Assembly (NCBI GenBank): GCA_927362715.1
Contig: CAKMIX010000004.1
Location: forward strand, 62,001-126,000
DNA length: 64,000 bases
Origin: an uncultured Clostridia bacterium
GTDB lineage: Bacteria > Bacillota > Clostridia > Oscillospirales > Acutalibacteraceae
Reading direction: 5' to 3'
The notes beneath the pieces were generated by a model. It was not told the origin of the DNA, ran no database searches, and saw nothing but the letters and a program-made list of their open reading frames with translations. How positions within the stretch are numbered: the first letter of the stretch is position 1; each line of letters opens with the position of its first letter. The position numbers were made by a program, and so were the translations under genes. This document shows positions 9,047 to 16,258 of this stretch, piece after piece.

Positions 9047-9190
9047 CCAGGCTGAGCCCGGACGCAGTTCGCGTTCCGGGCTCAGTTTTTATTTTACCTA
9101 ATTCGCTCGCGCTATTAGCGATTATCTTTTTGCCGGCACTTTCCGGTTGAAAGGCTCAACACGCAAGCCGCGTTCGGAGCTTTACGCTTT
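9045..9190 (+). repeat. tRNA 3'-flank repeat, copy A
   Basis: About 145 bp directly after tRNA-Arg that closely resembles the segment directly after tRNA-Leu at 62667-62811. Shared blocks include CACCAGGCTGAGCC, TTCGCGTTCC, CTTTCCGGT and the start of a second hairpin ending in CGGNGCTTT. The first hairpin (9052-9062 with 9075-9085, then TTTTT) is a terminator whose base pairs are kept between copies by a C-G to T-A exchange. No convincing protein is encoded. Confidence 0.75.
9052..9090 (+). terminator. Terminator of tRNA-Arg
   Basis: An 11-bp stem CTGAGCCCGGA/TCCGGGCTCAG with a 12-nt loop, followed by TTTTTATTTT. Confidence 0.88.
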
Positions 9191-9299
9191 TAAGAATGGA
9201 TAATGCTTGCTTTATATTTAGTGTTCGCCGGCAGCCAAACGTTTGCAACCATGGCGCGAGCGCCTTGGCATATACATTGAGGTAAAAGGAGAGTCGAAA

Positions 9300-9677
9300 A
9301 TGATCGATTTTAAAAACGGGGCTTTTGTAAAACTTAGACCTGTAGCGCCGCAGACAACGGCACAGCTTTTGCAGCCCTTACTGATTCCGAACGAGCAAAT
9401 CGTTTCTGTGTTTCAGGGACTCCGCGACAGCGTAACTTTTACAAATATGCGTATTATTGCCGTCAATGTGCAAGGCGTGATTGGTAAGAAAAAAGACATT
9501 ACTTCGCTGCCGTACAGTAAAATTCAGGCGTTTTCGATTGAAAGCGCCGGCGTTCTGGATATGGACAGTGAACTCGAACTGTATTTCAGCGGTCTCGGAA
9601 AGGTGACCTTCGAGTTCGTTGGCAGTGCCAATGTAACCATCATCAATCGTATGATCAGCGGGTACGTGCTCCGATAA
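9300..9677 (+). CDS. Small bacterial PH-domain-like protein
   Basis: A 125-aa soluble protein with no signal peptide. The pattern QIVSVFQGLRDSVTFTNMRII followed by GKKKDITSLPYSKIQAFSIE resembles bacterial pleckstrin-homology (bPH) proteins, in which TNxRII and SLPYxxI are recurring strands. Role unknown; such proteins often occur as cytosolic oligomers of undefined function. The ATG at 9300 follows AGGAGAG by 6 nt. It lies alone between the tRNA and a new promoter. Confidence 0.65.
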   Translation: MIDFKNGAFVKLRPVAPQTTAQLLQPLLIPNEQIVSVFQGLRDSVTFTNMRIIAVNVQGVIGKKKDITSLPYSKIQAFSIESAGVLDMDSELELYFSGLGKVTFEFVGSANVTIINRMISGYVLR

Positions 9678-9697
9678 GACTTTTTTTGAACGAATTC

Positions 9698-9726
9698 TTG
9701 ACAGGATTTGCGTTGTATGATAAACT
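9698..9726 (+). promoter_or_regulatory. Sigma-A promoter driving the leader of the 9851 gene
   Basis: TTGACA at 9698-9703, a 17-bp spacer and TAAACT at 9721-9726. Predicted transcription start is near 9733. Confidence 0.75.
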
Positions 9727-9732
9727 ACCTCC

Positions 9733-9821
9733 ACAATCCAATACGAACGAAACTGTCACCGGACAGCAAAGCGTTAAAATCATGCCGTAGGTCTTAGTGG
9801 TATGATTTTGGCGCTTTTTTT
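9733..9821 (+). terminator. Structured leader ending in an intrinsic terminator
   Basis: The predicted leader contains a small hairpin CTGTC-ACCG-GACAG (9753-9766). It is followed by a 16-bp stem with G-U wobbles (9771-9786 with 9799-9814) and seven T. The terminator lies between the promoter and the start codon at 9851, so the downstream gene would need read-through or antitermination. No known riboswitch class was recognised. Confidence 0.65.
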
Positions 9822-9850
9822 GTGCGGGAGCTTTGTAAGGAGGTCATTTT

Positions 9851-10525
9851 ATGTTGGTGCTTTTAGGCACGACGCTTTCCACAAGCTTTATCGACTGTTT
9901 GAACCCGACCGCGATTGCACAGCAGATGCTTTTGCAGGCAATGGTAAAGCGCAAACGGCATGCGTTATTTTTCATTTTCGGCATCGGGCTTGCCAATTAT
10001 CTTTTGGGGCTTGCCGTCTATTACGGTGTCCTGTCCTGGGTCACGCAGCTTGTCCGAGATGCGGCGGCGCGCTTCCCGGCTTACACTTACGGTGCGGAAG
10101 CCGCGGCGGGGCTTGTGTGTGCCGCGATCGGTATTTTTATGATCCGCAGAACTCGCCGCAGCAGCGCAGAGGCCGCAGACGAGACGAAAACGCCCACGTC
10201 TCTCACGCCGCTGTCCTTGTTCCTCATGGGTGCCGTATTCTGCGGCTTGGAACTGACCAGCGCTTTGCCGTACTTCGGCTTTTTAGCCGTTCTCGCAGGG
10301 TATGGGCTCGGGTTCCCGTATGTCGCCGCGTTCCTGCTTTTATATGATTTTGTTTATATCCTGCCGCTGCTTCTGGTGTATTGGGGGTATAATCGGCTGC
10401 GCGGCACGGCGTTTATCACGCGGCTTGAACACGTGCTCGCGCGTGTCGCCGCTTATGTCGTCCCGGTCGTCCTGACGGCAGCCGGCGTCTTTCTGCTCGT
10501 CCACGGCGTGTGGTCGTTGTTGTAA
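9851..10525 (+). CDS. Six-helix membrane protein, GAP/CcdA-like (LysE superfamily-like)
   Basis: Integral membrane protein of 224 aa with about six hydrophobic segments. The first helix contains SFIDCLNPTAIA, similar to the D-x-x-N-P-x-A-I motif of the GAP/CcdA/LysE-type superfamily. It has a matching second-half helix (GAVFCGLELTSALPYFGFLAV) and a polar mid-loop rich in Arg and Glu. The single Cys per half could suggest thiol-redox transport as in CcdA, but no thioredoxin-like partner is nearby; export of a small solute is equally possible. AAGGAGG lies 8 nt before the ATG. It is preceded by a leader with its own terminator. Confidence 0.6.
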   Translation: MLVLLGTTLSTSFIDCLNPTAIAQQMLLQAMVKRKRHALFFIFGIGLANYLLGLAVYYGVLSWVTQLVRDAAARFPAYTYGAEAAAGLVCAAIGIFMIRRTRRSSAEAADETKTPTSLTPLSLFLMGAVFCGLELTSALPYFGFLAVLAGYGLGFPYVAAFLLLYDFVYILPLLLVYWGYNRLRGTAFITRLEHVLARVAAYVVPVVLTAAGVFLLVHGVWSLL

Positions 10526-10528
10526 CGG

Positions 10529-10557
10529 TTGGCAGCTTTTCCGTTTTGTGTTACAAT
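10529..10557 (+). promoter_or_regulatory. Promoter of the DinB-fold gene
   Basis: TTGGCA at 10529-10534, a 17-bp spacer and TACAAT at 10552-10557, 40 nt upstream of the ATG at 10597. Confidence 0.7.
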
Positions 10558-10596
10558 GCAAGAAAACGCACACGATGATGAATACCGGGGGGCACT

Positions 10597-11100
10597 ATGA
10601 AAACGGAATTGATACAAGCGGTAAGGCTGAACACGGAAAACCTTTTCCAAAATGCAAGCATTTGCCTGCAAACCTGCGATATGGATTTCATTCTTTGCGG
10701 AATGCCGATCTGGAAGCATGCCTACCATATGCTGCATTCCTGTGACCAATGGTTTATCAATCCGAATGAATATGCGGAGCCGCCTTTCCATGTGCCAAAC
10801 CTCAATTCTCTGGATATTCCCAGTGAAAAAGCTCTGTCGCGGGAAGAGCTTTTGCTGTATCTTGAAAGCATCCGAACCAAAATTTTTGGCTATCTGGACG
10901 GTCTAACGGATGAAATGCTGTATGAGATCCCAAATGGCTGTACGCACAACCGTCTGGCAATGATCCTTTCGCAGTTTCGGCATTATTATGCACATTTAGG
11001 CAACATCAACGCAACAACGATCCTTGCTACAAATCGTTGGCCGCGTGTGGTGAACCTCAGCGGCAAAAGCGGGAAATCGGCAGAGGGTTTGTTCGAATAG
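10597..11100 (+). CDS. DinB/YfiT-fold putative metalloenzyme
   Basis: A 167-aa cytosolic protein. WKHAYHMLHSCDQWF near residues 36-50 and SQFRHYYAHLGNINATTI near 128-145 supply the spaced His residues typical of the DinB superfamily four-helix metal-binding fold. Family members act in thiol transfer or remain uncharacterised. GGGGGG lies 5 nt before the ATG. It has its own promoter and no partner gene that would reveal a substrate. It is not the DNA polymerase also called DinB (32669). Confidence 0.65.
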   Translation: MKTELIQAVRLNTENLFQNASICLQTCDMDFILCGMPIWKHAYHMLHSCDQWFINPNEYAEPPFHVPNLNSLDIPSEKALSREELLLYLESIRTKIFGYLDGLTDEMLYEIPNGCTHNRLAMILSQFRHYYAHLGNINATTILATNRWPRVVNLSGKSGKSAEGLFE

Positions 11101-11126
11101 CGATCCTGTTGCCGAGAATGCTTATA

Positions 11127-11159
11127 TAAAAATCCGAAGAAGGTTTTCCTTCTTCGGAT
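11127..11159 (-). terminator. Terminator of the 54-aa gene
   Basis: A 12-bp perfect stem ATCCGAAGAAGG/CCTTCTTCGGAT with loop TTTT (11132-11159). On the minus strand it is followed by TTTTTATA; on the plus strand there is no T-run. Confidence 0.8.
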
Positions 11160-11184
11160 CTCCGTGAAGCTGCCCGCCTGCCGC

Positions 11185-11349
11185 CTATACGGACGGCGGC
11201 GTACTTGATGTGTTCTCCCGGGCGGCGGGCTGTATTTTGGCTGCCTGCTTATGTACTTCGTCTAAGATCCGCCGCTTGTCCGTTTCGGAACAAAGACGGT
11301 ACTGTGCAAGCATGACCCGTTCTTCCTCAGACAGATTCTGAAGCGTCAT
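11185..11349 (-). CDS. Small hypothetical protein, 54 aa
   Basis: The frame starts at the ATG at 11349, with AAGGAGG 5 nt upstream, and ends before a clean terminator, so it looks like a genuine single gene. The sequence LSEEERVMLAQYRLCSETDKRRILDEVHKQ resembles the short helical segment (L-x-E-x-Q-x-x-L-x-x-Y-R-x-L) found after the HTH of phage-type XRE repressors, but no HTH precedes it here. The C terminus is a Ser/Thr/Pro-rich tail. Function unknown. Confidence 0.6.
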   Translation of the reverse strand: MTLQNLSEEERVMLAQYRLCSETDKRRILDEVHKQAAKIQPAARENTSSTPPSV

Positions 11350-11475
11350 AAATCCTCCTTGTCTTACCTGAAGCTGCAATGCATTGTATATATTTCTATA
11401 GTGATAGTATAACACAAAGTGTCAAACAATCACGACAAATGACGGAATCAACCAAAAAAATGAACAAAATAACGA

Positions 11476-11513
11476 AAAAGCCGAAGCTCTCACGTAAGAG
11501 CTTCGGCTTTTCA
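11476..11513 (-). terminator. Terminator of the phosphoglycerol transferase gene
   Basis: A stem AAAAGCCGAAGCTCT / AGAGCTTCGGCTTTT with a 6-nt loop sits 13 nt past the stop at 11526. The flanking A/T runs would let it act in both directions. Confidence 0.85.
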
Positions 11514-11525
11514 TTTGCCTATTGT

Positions 11526-13352
11526 CTACCCAAGCAGGATATTGTTATTATAAAAATTGCTGCGCTGTCTGAGGATCTCATTGACTTCGGCCGTGCCGTC
11601 TTCTTCAAAGCGCGTCGGGGTACCGGAAAACAGGTCTGTGCCAAGCCCAAGCCGATCTCCCTCGATCTCCACGCCGATGGAAGAAAGCAGTGTCGGGAAC
11701 ATGTCAAAATTCGCCCATTGCCGGTTGTGAAGCCGATCTTCAGGAATATCGCGTACATTTGGGGCGGGATTCAAAATCAAATTGAAGGTCGTTCGCCGAT
11801 AATTCGGATCTAAATCCTTAAAAAAGTTTTGGTCCATACTTAAATGGTCGCCGATCAGTACGATCGTTGTATTCTCATAAAACGGCTGTTGCTGGATCCA
11901 GCGGACAAATTGTTCGGTTTGATAGGAGCTGTAAGCGATCACGTTAGCATATTGGCTTTCATACGGGGTGGGTGCGTCGGGCTCTAAATAGCCATCCGGG
12001 AAATGTGTATTTGCCGTTTCCATGACAAAGTGGAACGGTTTGCCCGTCTCGGACAGTTTAGTTAACTCCTCCTTGGCAAATTCAAACAGCTTGGAGTCTT
12101 CATATCCCCACCAGACATAGTAGTCCTCGGGGATCTTGCCGAGCTCTTTCATTTTGTTATAATCCAGAATTTCAAAATTGCCGTGCGAAGCGAAATAATA
12201 ACTCAGACCGCCGAAGTTTGCATCAGCGCCAAACATGACCGCTTGTTCATAGCCCTGTTCCTGTAAAATATCTCCGATGGCAACCGCACCCGGCAGGAAG
12301 TTGTTCGGCGAGCCGTAGGAGTTGCCGTCTACAGGGACTTTCATCGGCAGCCCTGTACCCATATTTACCATGGAAGCGACCGACCAGTGTCCGCCTGTTG
12401 TCCACGGCGGACCGCCAAAGCCTTCGGAACGGTCAGAAAAGCTGTAGCCTTCTTTCGCCAATTCAGAAAGCTCCGGCATCAGGTTTTCGTCCATCAGACC
12501 GCCGAGCTCTTTGGAAAAATACGTGTTTTCTACGGATTCGAGATAAATATGGATCAGATTGCGTTTTTGCGCCGGGAAGGTCATCTGCACTTCGCGCGGA
12601 TCGGCAAAATGCTCTTCGATGTAGGGGGATTCATCCATGTAGGCCGTGTATAAATCTCCCAGCTGCAATTCTCGAACGCCGAACGCTATACCACCGCAGA
12701 GGACTGCCAGCGCAAGCACCAAACTTACAATTTTGCGTGCGAGCGCGGGGAACAGCACCGTAGTTTTGTTTTCCGCCCTGTGATAGAGCAAGATGCGATC
12801 GGAAAAGGCAAATAAACAGAACACCGTCGTTAAGAAGACCGTCTGGAACACAGGCCCGAAAAACAAGGTGTTCATCACATCCGAGGCGGTTCCCTCCACG
12901 GGGGAAATCAAGTTGATGAGCATCTGATCGGGGGTCAGTTCGCCAAACGTGTTCTGGCTCCAGATTGTCCCCGTGAACGCTGCCGTACCGAGAGCAAACA
13001 GGAACACACATACAATACGAAGTACCCACGTGCGCGCGCGTCGTTTGGGCGCAGCGCTTGTGTAGCTGAGTACACCGTCCGCAACGCCCTTGCAAAACAG
13101 AAGGAGGATACCCGTGCCGAGTGCAAGCGCAAAGTATTTCAGCGGATACCACGGACCGTGCAGCCCCGGGAGGAAGACATTTTCAATACGCAAAACGAAT
13201 TGCGCGAGAAACAGTGCTGTGAGATTGGAGACGATCATGTCGCGAAACAGCGCGTGTATCACCGAGCCGGCGGTTCTTTTTTTCAGCAGCAGCCCTGTGT
13301 CGGCAGCAAAGACGAGCAGTCCGGCGGCGGCAGCTGCAAGCAGCATCCACAT
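11526..13352 (-). CDS. OpgB/LtaS-like phosphoglycerol transferase (sulfatase family)
   Basis: Membrane enzyme of 608 aa with about five N-terminal transmembrane segments (residues 1-230) and an extracellular sulfatase-fold domain (about 260-580). Metal and catalytic residues are visible: HIYLESVEN (metal-binding Glu), PPWTTGGHWSVASMV (Thr nucleophile; the WT-x-x-G/A-x-x pattern is closer to OpgB than to LtaS) and GDHLSMD (metal-binding Asp-His). It would transfer phosphoglycerol from phosphatidylglycerol to a surface glycan or glycolipid. The start at 13352 follows a GAGGG site. It is divergently transcribed from the GH51 gene. Confidence 0.82.
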   Translation of the reverse strand: MWMLLAAAAAGLLVFAADTGLLLKKRTAGSVIHALFRDMIVSNLTALFLAQFVLRIENVFLPGLHGPWYPLKYFALALGTGILLLFCKGVADGVLSYTSAAPKRRARTWVLRIVCVFLFALGTAAFTGTIWSQNTFGELTPDQMLINLISPVEGTASDVMNTLFFGPVFQTVFLTTVFCLFAFSDRILLYHRAENKTTVLFPALARKIVSLVLALAVLCGGIAFGVRELQLGDLYTAYMDESPYIEEHFADPREVQMTFPAQKRNLIHIYLESVENTYFSKELGGLMDENLMPELSELAKEGYSFSDRSEGFGGPPWTTGGHWSVASMVNMGTGLPMKVPVDGNSYGSPNNFLPGAVAIGDILQEQGYEQAVMFGADANFGGLSYYFASHGNFEILDYNKMKELGKIPEDYYVWWGYEDSKLFEFAKEELTKLSETGKPFHFVMETANTHFPDGYLEPDAPTPYESQYANVIAYSSYQTEQFVRWIQQQPFYENTTIVLIGDHLSMDQNFFKDLDPNYRRTTFNLILNPAPNVRDIPEDRLHNRQWANFDMFPTLLSSIGVEIEGDRLGLGTDLFSGTPTRFEEDGTAEVNEILRQRSNFYNNNILLG

Positions 13353-13478
13353 ATAAAACCCTCATTTCTCCTAAAGTGTCCGATAACCATTGGCAAGCCG
13401 TGTAGTGCATCTCTAAAGCCCTGCCTTTTGATAGTAGGAAGTTGCCTCGCAGTTGCACAGCGGTTATTGGTATTTAGT

Positions 13479-13507
13479 AGTGTATCACATTTTCCCGGCT
13501 TTGACAA
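13479..13507 (-). promoter_or_regulatory. Promoter of the phosphoglycerol transferase gene
   Basis: On the minus strand TTGTCA (13507-13502), a 17-bp spacer and TACACT (13484-13479). Confidence 0.68.
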
Positions 13508-13541
13508 TATCTGCCGATAAGGTTCGCAGCCTGCAAATTCA

Positions 13542-13572
13542 AAATTCCGAATCCGTGGAATTTCCGGAATTT
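13542..13572 (+). promoter_or_regulatory. Possible operator upstream of the GH51 promoter
   Basis: Inverted repeat AAATTCCG-N15-CGGAATTT ending 24 bp before the -35 box of the arabinofuranosidase promoter. Its position suits an activator site. The binding protein is unknown. Confidence 0.4.
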
Positions 13573-13596
13573 ATCCCAAAAAAGCCGCCAAAGCCC

Positions 13597-13625
13597 TTGC
13601 GGCGCCGCTAAAAAAATGGTAAACT
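13597..13625 (+). promoter_or_regulatory. Promoter of the GH51 gene
   Basis: TTGCGG at 13597-13602, a 17-bp spacer and TAAACT at 13620-13625, about 50 nt before the start codon. Confidence 0.65.
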
Positions 13626-13675
13626 AAAACATACGATTCAAAAGGCTTCATACATATAGACAGGAGGGATCTCTC

Positions 13676-16033
13676 ATGTTCAAAAGAATCCTCGCACTGC
13701 TGCTTTGCGTGCTGCTTTTGGGGCTTCCCGCGGCAACAACGGCATCTGCCGCAGGTGCACCGTTTACGGTGGAGATCTCTGCGGACGATCTGTCGCATGA
13801 AATCAGCGACACGATGTATGGCATTTTTATCGAGGATATCAACAACGGCGTGGAGGGCGGTCTGAACGCCAATTTGGTGCGCAACAATTCTTTCGAATAT
13901 CTGCATAACGGCGAAACGCTTTCGGGATGGGAATTTGACGGCGCATATACGCGCGCGACTGAGGGCGGTATCCATGAGAACAACCCGTCTTACATTGTCC
14001 TGCCTGCCGACGGCGCGCGCACGATCAAAAATTACGGTTTCTGCGAATATTACGATTACAAGACTTATGACGTGAATGAAGATAGCATCTCGTCCGGGGA
14101 TATGGGCATTAAGGCGGGGGAGAAATATGTCTTTTCCGCATGGTTCAAAAATACACAGACCACGATGTCCGTGTACCTCGAAAACAAGCACGGTGAAAAG
14201 CTGACTGATACACTGAAGATCACGTTGGATGCAGGCGACGCTTGGCAGAAGTTTTCCGTGGATCTTTCCGCGGCAAAGACCGATGACGGCATCCTTGTTA
14301 TGGAATTTGAAGAGGGCAGCGCCGTCACACTGGATTTTGTGTGCCTGTATCCTGAAAACAGCCATGGCTACGGCGCCGATACCTGGAAATACACCTCCTT
14401 GCGGCAGGATCTCTATGACGCGCTTGCGAATCTCCACCCGTCATTCGTTCGTTTCCCCGGCGGCTGCGTGGCAGAAGGGGACAGTCTCGAAAATCTCTTC
14501 AATTGGAAAGACACCATCGGCGCACCCGAAACGCGCAAACAGAATTACAACATCTGGCAAAACGATGTGATCGATTATAACAACAGCTACATGGTCGGTT
14601 ATCATGAATATTTCCAGCTCTGCAGCGACCTCGGCGCAGAACCCGTGCCGATCCTCAACGTAGGGCTGATCTGCCAGGCCCGCTGCGGCTACGATGACCA
14701 TGTGCTGGCGCTTGAGAAAAATGATATGACCGACGAGGAATGGGAAACCTATTTGACACAAGTGCGGGAACTCGACCCTGAAGATACCGAAGCACGTGAG
14801 GAATTCACCGCCTATATCGAGGGTCTGGGTATGAATACCCGCGAGGATTTTGAAGCCTACCTCGATACCATTGCGCTTCGTCCCGGCACAGCCGAATGGG
14901 ACGCATATGTACAGGATATCCTTGACTTGATCGAATACGCCAACGGCGACACGACCACCGGATGGGGCGCTTTGCGCGCACAGAACGGGCATCCCGCATC
15001 GTTTGGCCTTGAATACATCGGGCTTGGGAACGAAAATTGGGGCGAGGTGTATTTTCGCAATTTGGAGGCGCTCAAGGCCGAGATCAATGCTGTCTACCCG
15101 GAAATCACGATCATTTCCTCTTCGGGACCCGTCAGTTCCGGGGAACAATTTGACGAATCCTGGGCACAGCTGGAGACTTCATACAGCGACACGATCGTGG
15201 ATGAGCACTATTACCAGGAAGATAACTGGTATCTTGCCAACACCGAACGTTATGACAGCTATGACCGCGACGGCGCTAAGGTGTTTCTCGGGGAATATGC
15301 GGCGACCTCCAAGGGCGTAGGGACCATTCAAACGAAGTCCAACCTGAAAGCCGCCATGTCTGAGGCCGCTTATATGACGGGGCTCGAGCGCAACGGCGAC
15401 GTGGTGGTCATGGCGTCCTATGCACCGATCTTCGCAAAGATCAACGCGCAGGAATGGACGATCAATATGATTTGGTTCGACTCGCACAATACGGTGCTCA
15501 CGCCGAGCTATTACACCCAAATGCTGTTTATGAACAACACGGGCAGCCGCTATGTGGATACCGAACTGCCTGAGGGGACGGACGGCATGTATCAATCGGT
15601 CACCGTGGATGAGGAGAACGAGATCCTCTATATCAAGCTGGTCAACACGACCGGCGAATCGCGCGAGGTCACCTATAATCCCCAGGGCTTCGGCGTGGTG
15701 CGGTATTCCGATATGCTGTCGCTTTCCGACCGCTCGTCTGCGGCGTGCAATGAGGTCGGCAAGACCTGTATTGTCCCTAAGACGGTGAAAACGACCGGGG
15801 ACGAAGGCGTCACTGTAAGGGTGGACGGGTATTCGGTCAATGTTATCCGCATCACCTACGGTGAAAACCGCACGCAGAAAGGGCTGTACGATCTGCCGCG
15901 TATGCCGGAGACGCGCCGCTTCTATACGGGGCTTGAGACTGCGCTGATCTGGGGCGTGCCGACCGTTGCTGCGGTCATCACCGTCGGTACGATTGTCATT
16001 GTGCGGCTTGTCCGCAGAAAACGGAAAAAGTAA
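13676..16033 (+). CDS. Membrane-anchored GH51 alpha-L-arabinofuranosidase
   Basis: Exported glycosidase of 785 aa that should release terminal L-arabinofuranose from plant arabinoxylan or arabinan. A signal peptide (1-26) is followed by a beta-rich segment inside the N-terminal part (about 80-225, carbohydrate-binding-like). The TIM barrel has the acid/base Glu in GLGNENWG (about residue 452) and the nucleophile Glu in FLGEYAAT (about 541). The arabinofuranosidase C-terminal beta domain follows. A C-terminal hydrophobic helix (about 750-775) and RLVRRKRKK form a membrane anchor, so the enzyme stays on the cell surface. An acidic insertion (about 350-410) before GNENWG is longer than usual. 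AGGAGG precedes the ATG. Confidence 0.88.
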   Translation: MFKRILALLLCVLLLGLPAATTASAAGAPFTVEISADDLSHEISDTMYGIFIEDINNGVEGGLNANLVRNNSFEYLHNGETLSGWEFDGAYTRATEGGIHENNPSYIVLPADGARTIKNYGFCEYYDYKTYDVNEDSISSGDMGIKAGEKYVFSAWFKNTQTTMSVYLENKHGEKLTDTLKITLDAGDAWQKFSVDLSAAKTDDGILVMEFEEGSAVTLDFVCLYPENSHGYGADTWKYTSLRQDLYDALANLHPSFVRFPGGCVAEGDSLENLFNWKDTIGAPETRKQNYNIWQNDVIDYNNSYMVGYHEYFQLCSDLGAEPVPILNVGLICQARCGYDDHVLALEKNDMTDEEWETYLTQVRELDPEDTEAREEFTAYIEGLGMNTREDFEAYLDTIALRPGTAEWDAYVQDILDLIEYANGDTTTGWGALRAQNGHPASFGLEYIGLGNENWGEVYFRNLEALKAEINAVYPEITIISSSGPVSSGEQFDESWAQLETSYSDTIVDEHYYQEDNWYLANTERYDSYDRDGAKVFLGEYAATSKGVGTIQTKSNLKAAMSEAAYMTGLERNGDVVVMASYAPIFAKINAQEWTINMIWFDSHNTVLTPSYYTQMLFMNNTGSRYVDTELPEGTDGMYQSVTVDEENEILYIKLVNTTGESREVTYNPQGFGVVRYSDMLSLSDRSSAACNEVGKTCIVPKTVKTTGDEGVTVRVDGYSVNVIRITYGENRTQKGLYDLPRMPETRRFYTGLETALIWGVPTVAAVITVGTIVIVRLVRRKRKK

Positions 16034-16055
16034 ACGACAGCGTCGAACTGAGCGG

Positions 16056-16185
16056 TAAGCTACCGAGAATCGAACACAATATGGTTTTCAGCGGATGCTT
16101 CCCGCGCGGGCTGCGCGAAAGGGCTTGAAATACGTCAGTATTCCGGCGCGTTTTCGGCATATCGGGTTCGACGCTCGGCAGCTTA
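16056..16185 (+). repeat. Long imperfect inverted repeat (MITE- or riboregulator-like)
   Basis: A 28-nt arm at 16056-16083 matches the reverse complement of 16158-16185 at 23 of 28 positions; the shared cores are TAAGCT, CCGAG, TCGAAC and ATATG. The 74-nt centre contains CCCGCGCGGG. No coding potential is evident. It lies between the GH51 stop and the symporter gene, and could be a small non-autonomous element or a folded leader. Confidence 0.55.
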
Positions 16186-16186
16186 G

Positions 16187-16221
16187 GCGGCACAGCCTGA
16201 CTGTATGTTAGGCTGTGCCGC
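16187..16221 (+). terminator. Hairpin upstream of the symporter gene
   Basis: A 12-bp perfect stem GCGGCACAGCCT/AGGCTGTGCCGC with an 11-nt loop, followed by a weak T-run (TGTTTCG). It may end the GH51 transcript or fold in the symporter leader. Confidence 0.55.
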
Positions 16222-16258
16222 TGTTTCGTGCGCTGTAAAAAACTCATCGGAGGAGAAC

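Larger units (their letters stand above)
13353..13675. other. Divergent regulatory interval, no gene
   Basis: These 323 bp separate the phosphoglycerol transferase and arabinofuranosidase genes. They hold a minus-strand promoter, a plus-strand promoter and an inverted repeat (listed separately). The minus-strand leader is about 120 nt, and I see no strong hairpin or known RNA motif in it. Confidence 0.7.

Noticed and set aside
9752..9800. Possible c-di-GMP riboswitch (GCAAAGC and GTAGGT fragments)
   Set aside because: Only short fragments match; the conserved core, tetraloop and receptor of the class are absent.
16034..16258. Possible glycine riboswitch before the AGCS symporter
   Set aside because: The conserved tandem aptamer motifs are not present; the structure is a single long inverted repeat.
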